Below are positions 11,294-23,240 of a DNA stretch of 64,000 nucleotides, piece after piece. The stretch's first letter is position 1. Every line of letters begins with the position of its first letter. The notes below the pieces were generated by a model that was not told where the DNA came from, made no database searches, and was given only the letters and a program-made list of their open reading frames with translations. The DNA is from Manis javanica. Its lineage: Eukaryota > Chordata > Mammalia > Pholidota > Manidae. The stretch lies in NCBI RefSeq assembly GCF_040802235.1, contig NC_133164.1, positions 89,086,302 to 89,150,301 of the forward strand, in the 5' to 3' direction. Made by a program: the position numbers and the translations under genes.

Positions 11294-12151
11294 CTATAGC
11301 AGTCCCTCCAAAAATGCACTGTAGAGACAGTTTGTGGGAGGTAAATTGCTTATCTGAAAATTGTTTAATCCCTCCTTCAAATTTAAATGATATCCTTGTG
11401 ATAGAGTAATCTTGATTCGAGGCCCCTTCTGTTTCATTACATTAAATATATAATGCCACTCCCTTCTAGCCTGTAAGGTTTCTGTTGAGAAGTCTGATGA
11501 TAGCCTGATGAGTTTTCCTTTGTGTATGATCTTTTTACTCTCTCTAGCTGCTTTTCAAATCTGCCCTTATCCTTGATCTTTGCCACTTAATTATTATATG
11601 TCTTGGTGTTGTCTTCCTTGGGTCCCTTGTGTTGGGAGATCTGTGCACCTCCATGGCCTGAGAGACTATCTCCTTCTCCAAATTGGGGAAGTTTTCAGCA
11701 ATTACCTCCTCAAAGACACTTTTTATCTCTTTTTCTCTCTTCTTCTTCTTCTGGTACCCCTTATAATGCGAATATTGTTCCATTTGGATTGGTCACCCAG
11801 TTCTCTCAATATTCTTTCATTCTTAGAGATCCTTTTTTTTCTCTGTGTCTCAGCTTCTTTGTATTCCTCTTCTCTAATTTCTATTCCATTTACCATCTCT
11901 TCTACTACATCTTATCTGCTTTTCAATCCCTCCATTGTATGTTTCTTTTCAGATATGGAATTTCTTAATGATTGTATCTCTGTCCTAAATTCTTCCCTGA
12001 GCTCTTGAATATTTTTCTGTACCTCCATGAGCATTTTTATTATTTTTCTTTTGAACTCTCTTTCAGGAAGATTGTTGAGTTCAGTTTCATCTGGTCCTTT
12101 TTCTGGTGTTTGTGAGATTTTTTGTTTGAACCAGGTTCCTTTGACGTTTCA
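11294..12151 (-). pseudogene. L1 ORF1 pseudogene (RNA-binding protein)
   Basis: The minus-strand start is at about 12151 (ATGAAACGTCAAAG, matching the MKRQ start of the intact ORF1 at 59654). The stop is at about 11294 after a GLL* end. The best open piece (11783-11544) encodes the RRM half, with SVFEEVIAENFPNLEKEI and TTPRHIIIK. Frameshifts break the coiled coil and C-terminal domain. The family product is an RNA-binding chaperone that packages L1 RNA in the cytoplasm. Confidence 0.85.
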
Positions 12152-13111
12152 TATTTGTACATGGTGCCCTCTAGTGCCCAGAAGCTGTAGTCTCTGGAGG
12201 TGCTCAGCCCCTGAAGTGATGTCAGGGGTTGCAGGGGAGTGGCACTCTCTGCTTTAGGGGAGGAAAGAGCTGTTTCCTGCTTCACAGCTGCATTGCCTCT
12301 CTCCACTGTCAGAACCAGTAGGCCAGCACTCAGGTATAAGCCTCTGTGCTTTACGTCTGTGGCTGCCACAGGCATGGCCTCCCTCTGGCTGGCTGACATC
12401 AGGGCAGGGACTGCCAGTTTGGAAGCTGGTGCTACCAACAGGCCAGGAGGAAGGCACAGCAGGCTGTGTATCACAGTGAGGGGCCTCTGAGTTGAGTAGC
12501 CTGCCATGGGGATGGAGCACCTGAAGCTCCTGAAAGTTCCCAACCTGCTGGGCAAAGTGCACCCAGACAACCTTGTCCACCTATCCCTTATCCTGTGCAG
12601 CAAGCTCCATGCAAACCCTGCCCCTTCAGCAGCCCTCTTGCTACTGGGAAGCCTCTCAGACCACCCACCTTTCCTTTGTCCCAGAGCAGCCAGATATGAA
12701 TCCCTGTCCTTCACAAATGGCTGGAATCTCAATCTCCCCAAATATTCCACCTGTCTTAGCTTTCCAACCCCACTAACCTCCAGAACACTGTGTAGTGTAT
12801 GTTTGTGCTCCCATAACAGATCTCCAGGGCTGGGTGTTTAGCAGTCCTAGGCTTCCATCCCCTCCCCTCTCTGTTTCTCTTCCTCCTGCCGGTGAGCTGG
12901 GGTTAGGGAAGGGCTTGGGTCCTGCAGGATCAAGGCTTTGGTATGTTACCCTGTTTCGTGAGGTCTGCTCTGTTCTCCAGGTTTATGAAATATAGTTCAG
13001 CCTTCTTTCCTGTTGCTCTTTTAGGATTAGTTGTATTAACTATATTTTCATAATATATGTGGTTTTGGAAGGAGTTCTCTGTCTCACACCTCATGCTACC
13101 ATCTTGAATCC
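12152..13111 (-). promoter_or_regulatory. 5' UTR/promoter of minus-strand L1
   Basis: This GC-richer leader lies upstream of ORF1. It starts with CAAGATGG, a YY1-type site, a few bases from the 5' end (about 13096-13106). It has no tandem monomers. A 236-codon sense frame (12750-12040, minus strand) runs through it into the start of ORF1 in another frame; see findings. Confidence 0.7.
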
Positions 13112-13134
13112 TATCTTCTGGAGTTAGTTTATTT

Positions 13135-13240
13135 TTAGTCTTAAATTTCTTTATCTATAACAAGATAGGAATAGGACTAGTTGACTTCCAAGTTCTCTTT
13201 TGGAACTTTGTAATAATCTGAGAAACTATTATAGTTCCAA
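13135..13240 (+). repeat. Possible MIR-like fragment
   Basis: aatttctttatctataacaa followed by ggactagttgacttccaag recalls the tcctcatctgtaaaatg and tagatgacctctaag segments of MIR-related SINEs. Weak match. Confidence 0.3.
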
Positions 13241-14009
13241 GGTAGGCAATTAATTTGCAGTTTATATTTTCTTATGTAGTTTATAACTTGCTCAGCTTTC
13301 TCCTGGCTTAAATTATTGGTTTCCTTCATAATTCTCTTTGATCTACATCATACAAGCACAGGACAGAAGCCAACTGCTAGCTCACACTGTTATTTCTCTG
13401 CATCAAGTTGCAATGATTTGGTGGGATTGTTAGGGAAGGTAACAACAAATGGTCAAGAGAAATTCCTGGCTCCTCTAGGGAGGAGAAACGGAATCTTGTC
13501 AAAACTGATGGGCTCTTAATATACAGCTGTGCCCAATTTAAGACCAAGTTCTCTTTCTCCAGCTCCTCAACCTGAGGGGAGTGGGGCCAGGAAGAAACTG
13601 AAGAGAAAGAGAGGGAGTGAGGGAAAGACTGAGAATAGAAAGTTTAATAGTATGTCACTAAAGGAATGCCTCATGTTAATAACACATTCACCCTATAAGA
13701 AGCCATGAGGATAAGCAAGATAGTTCACTGGCACCTCGATCTGAACATCTCTGCTAAGAGCTGGATGGGTGTGGATGAGACCCTAGGGAATTCTGTAGCC
13801 CAGCCCCTCATTTTCAAAATGAAGAGAAAGTGCCTGCCTGTGTTCGCCAGGTGAGTTAGTTGCAGAATATGGATGGGACCCAGGTGTCCTGATCCTAATC
13901 CAGTGAAAGGAGGTGCCAGAGCAGAGAGAAAACACAGATGTTTTGACCCCTTGAGCAGTTGTAACTCAGGGTGAAATGTATAGGGCAGCCAGGAAGTAAG
14001 GGGGATGTT
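13241..14009. other. Unassigned non-coding stretch
   Basis: No recognisable repeat or exon. A purine-rich GA tract lies at about 13590-13640. Confidence 0.35.
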
Positions 14010-14312
14010 CTGCTGGTTTGACTCTTCTTTTTTTCCTCCTTCACCTATTTGATCCATCCCCAAACCTCCTTTCCCTATGGCAACCACCAGTCTCTTCTCT
14101 ATGTTTATGAGTCTATTTCTGTTTTGTTTGTTCATTTGCTTTGTTTTTTAGATTCCACATGTAAGTGAAATCATGGTATTTGTCTTTCTGTGTCTGACTT
14201 ATTTCATGTAGCATAATACCCTCTAGGTCCATCCATTGCCAAAAATGTCAAGATTTCCTTCTTTTTGTAGCTAAGTAATATTCCATTGTGTATGGGTACC
14301 ACATCTTTTGCA
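14010..14312 (-). mobile_element. Old L1M 3' fragment
   Basis: Antisense L1 signatures: ggcaaccaccagtctcttct, cacatgtaagtgaaatcatg, gcataataccctctaggtcc and taatattccattgtgtatgg. Non-coding. Confidence 0.75.
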
Positions 14313-15529
14313 TCCAGAGAAGAGGCCTGCTGTAGTTCCTCAGTACCTGTAAACCCCCTGTCTTACATAGGCACCCCCTCTCCCTACAAGAGCTCCCTCC
14401 CCAAGGCCCCAGCCCATCTGCTGCTCAGGAGTTCACTCTTCTCCCTCCTTAGGCTCGGGGAGGGGATTCCCTCATCCTTTTTGGAAGAGGGCAGTTTGGG
14501 CCCCATTTTACTGCTGGGGTGTGAGCCACAGCTGCCTTGCTCTGGCTTTTCTTGCCTCTGTCACCACCTGCCCAGTCTCCCCTAGACACAGGTCATGCTT
14601 CTCCCCTTGAGTTTGCACACCCACCTCAACAATCTCTCTCCAATCCTCCCTCCATCTCCATTGCAGAGGGGACTCTGGACCCCAGAGAAGAACTGGAGGC
14701 AGCCTCCGACTGCCCCTCCTTCATAAAGCACCCCCAGGGTGCTGCAGGTCAGCCTGGGGATCCTGTGCCCAAAGCCTCCCTGGGGCCCGCACACAGGGCC
14801 TCTGGCTCAGCTCCCTCAAGTCCTGTGGTCTTCCCTGACTCTGGGCCTTGACTTTGTGCTGGCCTCTATTTGTCCCTCGACCTCTGTCCCAGCTCAAAAA
14901 TGGCCTTGAGGGTGAGGGTGGGGGTGGGGGCCTGCCTGGCGGGGCTCCACCCTGACACTCCACCTGCTCGGCAGTCATAGCAAGGCCCTCCCCAGCTCAG
15001 GGTCCTGGCCCTGCTCACCACCGGTTCCCTAGCAGCTTGTACAGGGACGGGTAAGAGAATGCCTCCTCACCGTCGGGCAGTAGGCTTTGCACACCCTTCA
15101 CAGCTGCAAGGTGCAGGGAGCAAGGGGCCGACACCAGCGGGGATGAGGGACAACCGAGTGTGCGCTTGGTGGGCGGCCCAAAACGCTGTTTACCTCATAC
15201 CCACTGAGGGTCAGCTGTGTATCCTAATTGTGCTCAAGAAACAACCTCAAATCAAGCCCATCGCCACCTGGTGTTGGTCCTACTGAGGAGCTGGATGAGG
15301 GTAGCAGCTGGAGGGGTGGGGATTCCTAAGGTATTTTTTGAGTTCTTATTTTTATCATCTGAATTTAGTCAGGGGAATATAGTAGTTTCAAATGTAATAA
15401 GTACTTAAATAATAGTTTCTTTCCTTTCTGCTATTTATTCCATAGTCAAAGCACAGACTCCTTAGAGAAATTCCTCCATTCTTTCTCCCTTCCAGTGCAC
15501 ATTAATTTGTCTTCCAAGTAAAGATCATC
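14313..15529. other. Unassigned GC-rich stretch
   Basis: GC-rich from about 14350 to 15200, with overlapping open frames on both strands (70-104 codons). These are expected from the composition and show no domains. A G-rich run lies at about 14905-14935. A hidden exon cannot be excluded, but no splice-bounded conserved frame stands out. Confidence 0.35.
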
Positions 15530-15745
15530 TAATAATAGAAACACCTAACACTGGCCAGATCTTACTATGTGCCAGGCACTATGAAGTATTTATTATATAT
15601 ATCTACTAATGAAATGCTAGCCAGAGTGAGACTGGGTTTTACAAACACGGAAAAGCGAGAGCTAAGTAATTTGCGCCGTCACACAACCAGTAGGTGATGG
15701 AGCTGGGTTTTGAACCTGCGCACCCCAGCTGGAGTCCACAGTCCA
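15530..15745 (-). repeat. MIR SINE
   Basis: Clear antisense MIR: ttactatgtgccaggcacta, then acacaaccagtaggtgatgg and gagctgggttttgaacctgc near the tRNA-derived end. Confidence 0.85.
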
Positions 15746-16669
15746 AGCTGGGACATTAGAGATCATAACGTTCAGTCCCTCTGCATGATGCCACGCCTGC
15801 ACACTGCATAGCTGTGTCTCTGCCCCCATTCCTTCTCTTCTTTCCTTCTCAGCTGAATCAAGTAGAGGTCACTTTGGACAGGTTAGGGGACATGCTCAAT
15901 GTTACACAGCTACTTGGGGGCTTTGTTCTTACATTTCCGTCTTAAGATATTGTGCAACACCAGACAATCAGTCTACAGGCAAATGCCTGAAATTAATTAC
16001 TATTTTGAGTAAATCATTTATAGGACATTTGGTTGTAACAATCATTTGAAAGTATCAGAACTGAGGGTAAAAAAACATACTTCCATTAGATATCATATCT
16101 TTTTTAGTTTAATTAGTACCAGTCTGAAATGCATTCTTTGTTTTTGTTAGTGTGTTTGAATTTCTGCCCCTATAAATATTTGAGCTGTTGTCTTAGTTTC
16201 AATTAGCTTCTGGTGTTTTCCTTGGACGGGTTTTTGTGATGAGATGGGAGTGGAGTAGTTACAGCCTGACCTATCATCTGTGAAGTTTTGCATCTCAAAA
16301 CCACCGTAGCCACAGCTCAGAGATGACATTGCTGTCCAGTCAAAACAAGTTCAGGGGGGCTCTGTGAGCTTGGCAGTGCTATGTCTCAACTTCAGTGACC
16401 CTGAAACTCAAAACTGAGAGGCAGCCATCACATGGAGGAACACGGAAAACAAACCCTCTAGTGAATCTTCTAGAACTTTACCCTTGAACTGACTGAGGTC
16501 CTCGTAATTCAGAACCTAATTCCAGGGAAGAACACTTCCTTGTGTTAAAGGGGTACTCAACCCAGAGGAGATAAGAGAGTCAGTAGGTGCCACTGAGAAA
16601 TTGGGGCATAAGTTTCTAGAGGGTGGGGTAGGCCATAAATGAGATATTACAGGAAGAACACTGTTTGCA
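15746..16669. other. Mostly unassigned stretch
   Basis: About 15870-15925 (ttacacagctacttgggg) may be another antisense MIR piece. The rest, including a 60-codon minus frame at 16329-16147, is unrecognised. Confidence 0.3.
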
Positions 16670-16840
16670 GATATTAGAATTTCTTTGCTTACCAGTCTGC
16701 ATCAATGAACTCCTCTGAGTTTTGATTTCCTCATCTATATAATGGGGATAATAATATTCATCTTGCTGATCACTTAGAGATCAAATGAGGAAATTAAGTA
16801 AATGAAATTGATTTGAAAACTGCTCTAGAAATATGTGCTC
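16670..16840 (+). repeat. MIR SINE fragment
   Basis: The sense MIR core gatttcctcatctatataat and ggggataataatattcatct, followed by gatcaaatgag-type sequence. Confidence 0.8.
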
Positions 16841-17240
16841 TAAAATGCTCTAGAAATAGGATGAATTATATTATTGCTGTTCTGTAATGTATAGAGGAAG
16901 TGTAGTTCCACTGGAATAACATATATAATAATGATTTCTACTAAAATGCACCAGAAAAAATGATACAATTGATGATGAGGCTTCTGCTGAATGTTTAAGC
17001 CTGAGGGAAGAGAACTTTGCAAATGTGACAAAATAATAAAAACACAGTAGGTGGTGTTAGACAGGAACTTTGCATCAGCATCAGCCCTAAGTGTTTCAGA
17101 CACAGAACTGGAGGGTGAGGTGGGCAAAATATACTCCATGAAAGAGCTGCCTCGTGTGTGCACAAGGGGGAGCCAGGCACAGCCACTGGGCTGCTGCACC
17201 AGCATAAGGGGAACTCATTGCCAGGGCCACTGTTGGAGAC
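16841..17240. other. Unassigned stretch
   Basis: No repeat or gene recognised. Overlapping frames on both strands (up to 121 codons on minus) have no recognisable motif. Confidence 0.3.
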
Positions 17241-17607
17241 TGCTGTGAACTGAACTGTGTCCCCCAAATGCATAGGTTGAAGCCCTAGCCCCCAGTGCAA
17301 CAATATTTGGAAATACGACCTTTAGGAGGTAATGAAGGTTAAATGAGGACAAAGGGCTGGGGCCCTAATCCAATAGTATTGGTAGCTTAATAAAAAGAAG
17401 AGATCTCTCTTCTTCTGCTCCCCCGTCTCCCAGGGGAAAGGGCAAGTAGCCATCTGCAAGCCAGGAAGAGAGCTCTCACCAGAAATGGAACCCTGCTGAA
17501 GCCTTGATCTTGGACTTTGCAGTCTCCAGAACCACGAGAAAATACATTTCTGTTGTTTAAGCACCCAGTCTGTGATAGTTTGTTAGGGCAGCCCAAGAAG
17601 TCTAAGG
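17241..17607 (+). repeat. MaLR (MLT1/MST-type) solo LTR
   Basis: Diagnostic MaLR order: gaactgaactgtgtccccca near the start, ggggccctaatccaatagta in the middle, catctgcaagccaggaagag and ccttgatcttggactttgca. It ends ttctgttgtttaagcaccca, gcagcccaagaagtctaagg. Solo copy without internal sequence. Confidence 0.85.
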
Positions 17608-17758
17608 TAGGAAAATGTCTTCATTGTTGCTTTACAACTAAAAAGGAAATAAGGTTTTCTTTGACATATATTAATCTCTGCAATTTCTACTCACATGCCC
17701 AATAAAAATGAGAAAAACACAATCCAGTGGCAAAGTCTCACTGGGTACCTTTCTCTCT

Positions 17759-18131
17759 TGTTAAAAAGAAAGACACAGGCCCAACACAGTGTCAGTGCTA
17801 GGCCAAGTCACCAGACCTGGTATAACACCTAATCTAATTGCAGTTGCAGCCTCTCCCAGTAGGAACCTTAAACCAATCCTGATCACTAATGAGCTCATCT
17901 ATATAAGACGCCCCACTATACTTCCCCTTAAGGGAAAGTCACCTTCTATGAAACAATCCTTTCTTTCCTTGCTCAAATAAATTTTCCCTACCTCCTGTCT
18001 ATAAAAACCTGTCATTGTTTACAATTCTTTGGAGCATCTCTACTTCCTGGGGATGATGCTGCTGATTCATGAAATGTTTAATAAAGCCAATTAGATCTTC
18101 AAATTTACTTGGATGAGTTTTGTTTTTTAAC
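17759..18131 (+). repeat. Solo LTR, family shared with 3502-3943
   Basis: Begins TGTTAAAAAGAAAGAC and ends TTTTTTAACA, giving matching inverted termini. It contains AATAAA (about 18079) before ccaattagatcttcaaattt. The copy at 3502-3943 is the same family in opposite orientation. Confidence 0.75.
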
Positions 18132-18329
18132 AGTCTCAAGATGATAGCCTAGAGACAGAGCGAAATTCCACAGTAGTTCATCCATCCATCCTCACTGGAA
18201 TCGATCTGCTCTTTTTAAGAGTTCACAAAATCGTCAGATGTGAAGGTTGCAAAGGATCTTAAGTGTTCCTGATCTAGTTGCCCACCAAAGCTTCAATTTC
18301 ATTCCAAGAGGCTAAAAACTCAACGTGTT

Positions 18330-18540
18330 GGATTTTGGTCACCTAGGATCATATGCTGGCTCTCACATTTTTTGGCTGCGGAATTCTGAGAAACTTTAAA
18401 ACTACCAAATCCCAGTTCCCTCATCTATAAAATGGGAATAATAATCATGACAGCATCTACCTTGGGCTTGTAAAGTGGAAATGAAATACCATATCCCGGT
18501 GTAGTGCCTGGCACCTAGAAAGTGCCCAGCTAATGTGAAC
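18330..18540 (+). repeat. MIR SINE
   Basis: Sense MIR: cagttccctcatctataaaa, tgggaataataatcatgaca, gtgtagtgcctggcacctag and aaagtgcccagctaatg. Confidence 0.85.
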
Positions 18541-20524
18541 TATACACTTGCTCTTAGGAAAGTCACCTGTAAAACACAAAATACTCTGCAATGGAGTTAA
18601 AGCTACACCTCCCAATGGGGAGTCAACACTGGCACTCTATACCTGCCAATTAGCTATCTGTTGATCTGTAAAGCCAGTTAACTCAGTCTTTAACCATTAG
18701 AGTGGAGGAAAAGGTATCAGAAAATGACAGTAAAATTCATTTCAAGAAATGCAATTGAGTAAATCCTTTCACTCAAGACAAGTGAAGCCATTGTCCACAT
18801 GACACAGAAAAGTAGTATTTCTGCAGAAGTTCTCAGGGCTCCACAAAAGGAGCTTGGCTGCCTTGCTTGTAGCGTTCGAGGGGATGTCAAAAGAGAGGCT
18901 TTCACAGTTGAGGCCCCTTTCCAGATTGAAGAATGGGTGGCCTGAGGGAGATGCAGAGGACACTCAAGACAACAGGAAAACATGGCCCAGCTTCCTGCAG
19001 CACTGATCTTCTGAAGCAAAAGGCAAACATTACATGAAATGTTTCTAAAGTACAAAATATAATACCTCAGAGAACTTTCTGGCATGCCCTATTCTGTTTC
19101 CTGCTGTGCCCCCAGTTTGGCAGGGGTTTGAACCCTGCTCTGCCAATGAGCTCTGGAGAAGGGGAAGAGTTAAGTTAACACTTAAACTTTAACTGGGTGA
19201 AAGGTCCCTCACAGCCTGACCTGGCAGCCAGTAAAGCCTTAACTATTCTGTCATTTTCCATAGGCCCAAATCGCCCCACAGCTCAGTCCCTGTCCCCCAC
19301 CTGCGTATCCTCCAGGAAAACCCTGGCTCTTCCCAGAGATCTCATTCCAAATCCCCTCCAGGGCCAAGCCTTCCCCACCTCCCGGGCACTGGGAACATTA
19401 GGCAAGGTTTGCCGCACTTAATACCTTCGGTATTTAACTACCCGTATGAACTGGCTACTGAAGCTGGTGTTTAACTGGCTGGCAGTACTGCTGACTCCAA
19501 TTTTCTTCATTCACTTTTCTGGTTTGCAGAGAAAGTTCCTTCACAGAGTTGTACTGTTCTGTTGAAATGAAATCTCAGCAGGTTTTCTTATTTCCAAAGA
19601 GCATTAAAATAGGAAGTGAAAATCTAAAGTGTGCTCCACTGTGACAAACGTCACATTTCAAAAACCAAGTGTCCTCATCTCCAGGCCAGCTGCAGTCCAG
19701 TCAGAGGCAGTGATGCCTCTCCAGGGCTCCCAGCTGAGACGCCCTTGAAATTCCCTTCTAGAGGTTCTCGCTGCCCTTGCTTTCACCCCCAGACCAAGCA
19801 AGATGTCTTAGGGGTTTGATGCCAAGAAAGCTCCTGTAGACTCAAGTCAGATGGTGGGAAGACAGGCTGTTGAGAGCCAGGCTGGGAGCCAGCGGCAGCT
19901 TAGAAGAGACAAAAGTGTTTCCCTTTAAAAAAAAAAGCCTGTTGTGGAGGAAGTCCTGTGTCCCCAACCAAGATGTAGTTTCACTTAAAACAGCTGAGCT
20001 AAGCTCTGCCGGCCTCTTGCAGGAAGAGGGAGAAGAGTGGTGCCTGTCTTCTCTCCACCCCAGGGCAGAGCGAATGAACAACAAATTCTATTCCTCAATG
20101 AATTCTATTCCTCTAAAAATAACAAACCAAACTCTGCTCACTTAGTCAAAACCAAAATTGCCATCAGGACACCGCCAATTCCCAAATGCTGCTGCTGCTT
20201 CTGGTTTTGTCTGCTGCATTCATTTCCTTAGGTTGTTTTTAGATTCTTTCTGCCCACAACTGGCAGTGAATCACAATGCTCCTGGGAGCATGGCGAGCGT
20301 GCCCCAGCCGATGAGATGATGAGACGACCACTAGAGCTGGGCTCTCCCCTTCTTACAAATACACTGCTACCTTACTACCTTGTCCTGTCCTGAACTTGCT
20401 AACAGCTCATTCGTTTGGCTCGTTTTTGTTTGGCATTCATCCATTCATGGAACAGTTACTGCGCTGCTACTGTATTGAAAGTCATCCATAAACACAGCTT
20501 TGGTGGTTATTAAACTGTACTGCA
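18541..20524. other. Unassigned stretch
   Basis: About 2 kb of unique-looking DNA. Frames such as 19085-18717 (minus, 122 codons) and 19870-20145 (plus, 91 codons) lack recognisable domains. It may be intronic or intergenic; nothing further is supported. Confidence 0.35.
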
Positions 20525-20695
20525 CCCCTGTCACCCTGATGATGATAAAATTCATCAGGTGCAGGTTTCTGGTCCAGGACCCCTGAGTTTCCAATTGTGT
20601 AGCAATGGGGTACACCCCTGGAATTTGCATTGCTTAACATTCCCAGGTGTGCCGATGTTATAGCCCTAGGAGCACACTCTGAAAAGCATTGCGTG
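20525..20695. mobile_element. MER5-type hAT transposon copy
   Basis: ggaatttgcattgcttaaca, ttcccaggtgtgccgatgtt and ggagcacactctgaaaagca follow the MER5A/MER5B order (aatttgcatttc, cccaggtgatgctgatgc, ccacactttgag). Confidence 0.7.
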
Positions 20696-21719
20696 GGCGT
20701 ATCCCCTGCCAAATCCCCAGAAGACCCAGAACTTAAAAAATGCTCAGTAAATGTCCATTAAACTGAATTGACATCGCTTTGAGAAAATCCTGAACTCTGA
20801 GAGAGCAGATGGGCTTGTGCAAATATTTATGTTTTGTCAGCTGAGACAGAGATGCAAGGGTGCAAAAACAGCTTTATAGAGCACAGTGCCGTCTTTCACA
20901 GATCAAACATCAGATTGAGAACAGAGTATTTTGCAGCTTATTGGTGAGTTGATATGGGTGTGCACATTTTGGGGATTATTAAGAAAAACAGTAAAAGAGT
21001 TTTATCGTGTTTCCCACCTGCAGGGCTGGGAGGGGAGTCACCTCCTTTTCCTCCTTCCCTCTTCCTCTTCCTCTCCCCTTCTTCTCCCTCTCCACAGGCC
21101 ATCAGTGAATATTTGTACAAATACTTGGAGTTCTTTGGAAGAGAAAAACTATACTGCTGCCAAAGGCCAGCTGTCCTGTTGCCTCTCTGCTCTTCTTTAA
21201 GAAGATAGGGCAATATTATTAACAGCAGCAAAAAAATCTTCTTTATAACATCCTGTTGATCAAACTTCAGGGCAGACACACAGCTTCATTTTTTTTAATG
21301 ACCTCGAAGTCCGTATTCTAAGGTGACTTTTGGAGTGGGTTTGCCAGTCAGATATTTTAATAATACTTTTAAGTTTTAATGGTGGCTTATTTTCTATAAA
21401 CAGCACCATATCAAATGTCCTCTTGTGCTCTCGGGTTCTCCCACTACTGTCAAGGTATTTTATTGCTCTTCCCAAGTGGCAAACCTGGAGAAGCATAAAT
21501 TATATGGGCTTATACAACCCAACAATGCTCATCTACTCACCTGGCCCATGTCCCACAGAGCCTCCATGCTACCCCGGCTTCTGGGCCTCAGCTGGGCTCA
21601 CAGAACCCATGAGTGTCATGTGCTTGCCTCCTGCCACCTTCCGTGAGCACCTGTGGAGTGCGTACCCATTCTGCCCCCACTCCCTACTCCTGACCACTCC
21701 CTCCCACACATGGAGAGGC
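20696..21719. other. Unassigned stretch with pyrimidine tract
   Basis: A CT-rich tract at about 21045-21095 is the main landmark. The 175-codon plus frame at 21330-21857 has no recognisable domain. Confidence 0.35.
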
Positions 21720-21870
21720 TGCACTCGCAGAAGTTTCTCTTGCTGTTGTAAATGGTGTTTCTCAGATGTTTGTTATGGTCGTATAGTAATGCAATTGATT
21801 TTTGATGTATTGATATTAGCCCAACAACCATATATGTTCTTAAAGTTACTATTTTAATGTGTGATCCATC
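21720..21870 (-). mobile_element. Small L1 ORF2 fragment
   Basis: gtaatgcaattgatttttga and the gtattgatattagcccaacaacc-type stretch resemble antisense L1 ORF2 downstream of the FADD motif. Short and diverged. Confidence 0.45.
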
Positions 21871-23129
21871 AACCAATTATTGGTTCTTCTTGGGCACAAG
21901 AGACTCATTTCTCTTTTAAACCTTCCTGTGGAAGATTTTTCAACTCAGTACTTTGCAGAGTGTTGGGCACATTCCAGACACATTTAGCAAATATTTGCTA
22001 AGTAAGAATGGCCAAAAGAAGCCATCTTCATTTGAAGAATTGTGCATTTCTCTATGATCTACAAATTCCACATCCAGCTATGTAAGCATAAGAATATGAT
22101 ACATACATACCTTCCCTTCCAATTGCATGTAGGTAAAATCTAGTTAAAGTAAATACTGAGAGCAACCATAAAAGAAGGGAGGGAAGAATGGAGTAGCACA
22201 GATTGCTATCTAGGGGAGATGAGGACAGGGTGCTGGGCTAGGCAACCAACTTCATTCCAGCAGTTGTTGACCCAGTTCTAGAAGGGTCTCCTTCCCCTTG
22301 TTTCTCTTCCTCATCCCCTCCTTTTCTCATCTGATGGAGTCAAGGAAAAGATCACTCAGAAGAGTGGGAGTTGGGGGTGAGGGGTACTGAGCAATATCAC
22401 CTCTAGGACAAAGCTATGATCCAGTTTCTAAAATGCACTTTACAAATCGAGATTTATTTTCCCTCTTTGGAGAAGATATCCTGGCATTAAGTTCAGGTTG
22501 TGAGATAATACCCATTCTGCGATCATAGACATGGATCGCTGTGATCTGAAAGGAATCCCAGAGATAATAACAGTGGCCCTGTTTTTGAAACAAACTCTCC
22601 CTTGATGGGGAACTCAGAATTTTGAATCAGATGTGGACTTCAGGATGGGGATGATGGGCTAGGCTTTGGTATTTGAAATGACTGTGGAATATCCATGAAC
22701 CTCCTGAGAAGTGTGGGACCTGCAGCAGCTGAACTGTCCGAAGCGGAGACCTTCATTTGTGGGTTGTCAGTTCCACGTGAGTGGAGGCTGAAGCCAGCGG
22801 ATGGAGAAGCACGGCAGAAGCTCTGTAATCTTTGAGAAGAGGCTGGGCAGGGGGCTCTGGGGAGAACCACCTCTTTAAGGAACGGATGGCCAGAGGAAGA
22901 GAGAAGCCTGCCAAGGACGCCTACAAAGAGCAGCTTGGAGAGGTAGGAGCTGAAGAGGAGTGGAGAGGGACTATGCTGTGTTTTCAAGAGGAAGCAGGGA
23001 AGGAGCAAAAGCCAAGAAGTTACGGAGAACCAGCAGAGAGCAGACTTAGCACCAGTTGGCCACGGATGACATGATGGGAGGATGAATTCTGTGCTCGGGC
23101 CCCTCGTCCCCGGCATGAGGAAGCCCCGG
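21871..23129. other. Unassigned stretch
   Basis: No repeat family recognised. The 158-codon minus frame at 23116-22640 overlaps a plus frame in GC-richer DNA and shows no domain. Confidence 0.35.
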
Positions 23130-23240
23130 GCTGGCTGGGTTGGTCAAGCCACTTACTGTCTATGCGTCTCTGTTTGCTCATCTATCTACTGGGCAAGATA
23201 ACAACTTCCTCCAGGAGAGTTCTAAGGATTACTAAAAACA
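23130..23240 (+). repeat. MIR SINE fragment
   Basis: caagccacttactgtctatg, gtctctgtttgctcatctat and ttctaaggattactaaa follow the sense MIR core. Confidence 0.6.

Larger units (their letters stand above)
6968..13111 (-). mobile_element. Full-length, decayed L1 (minus strand)
   Basis: The element reads right to left. Its 5' end near 13111 starts (minus strand) ggattcaagatggtagcatg. A roughly 960-bp 5' UTR comes next, followed by ORF1 and ORF2 pseudogenes and a 3' UTR with an oligo-T run (on the plus strand) at 6968-7003. Its 5' leader is similar to that of the younger plus-strand L1 at 57209, but it lacks that element's tandem monomers. Numerous stops and frameshifts show it is old. I could not confirm a target-site duplication. 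Confidence 0.9.

Noticed and set aside
14286..14978. Cluster of GC-rich frames on both strands
   Set aside because: Open frames on both strands together indicate composition; no domain or convincing splice pattern.
21330..21857. 175-codon plus frame
   Set aside because: Its end overlaps an L1 fragment and its start lies in unique DNA without coding signal. No recognisable domain.
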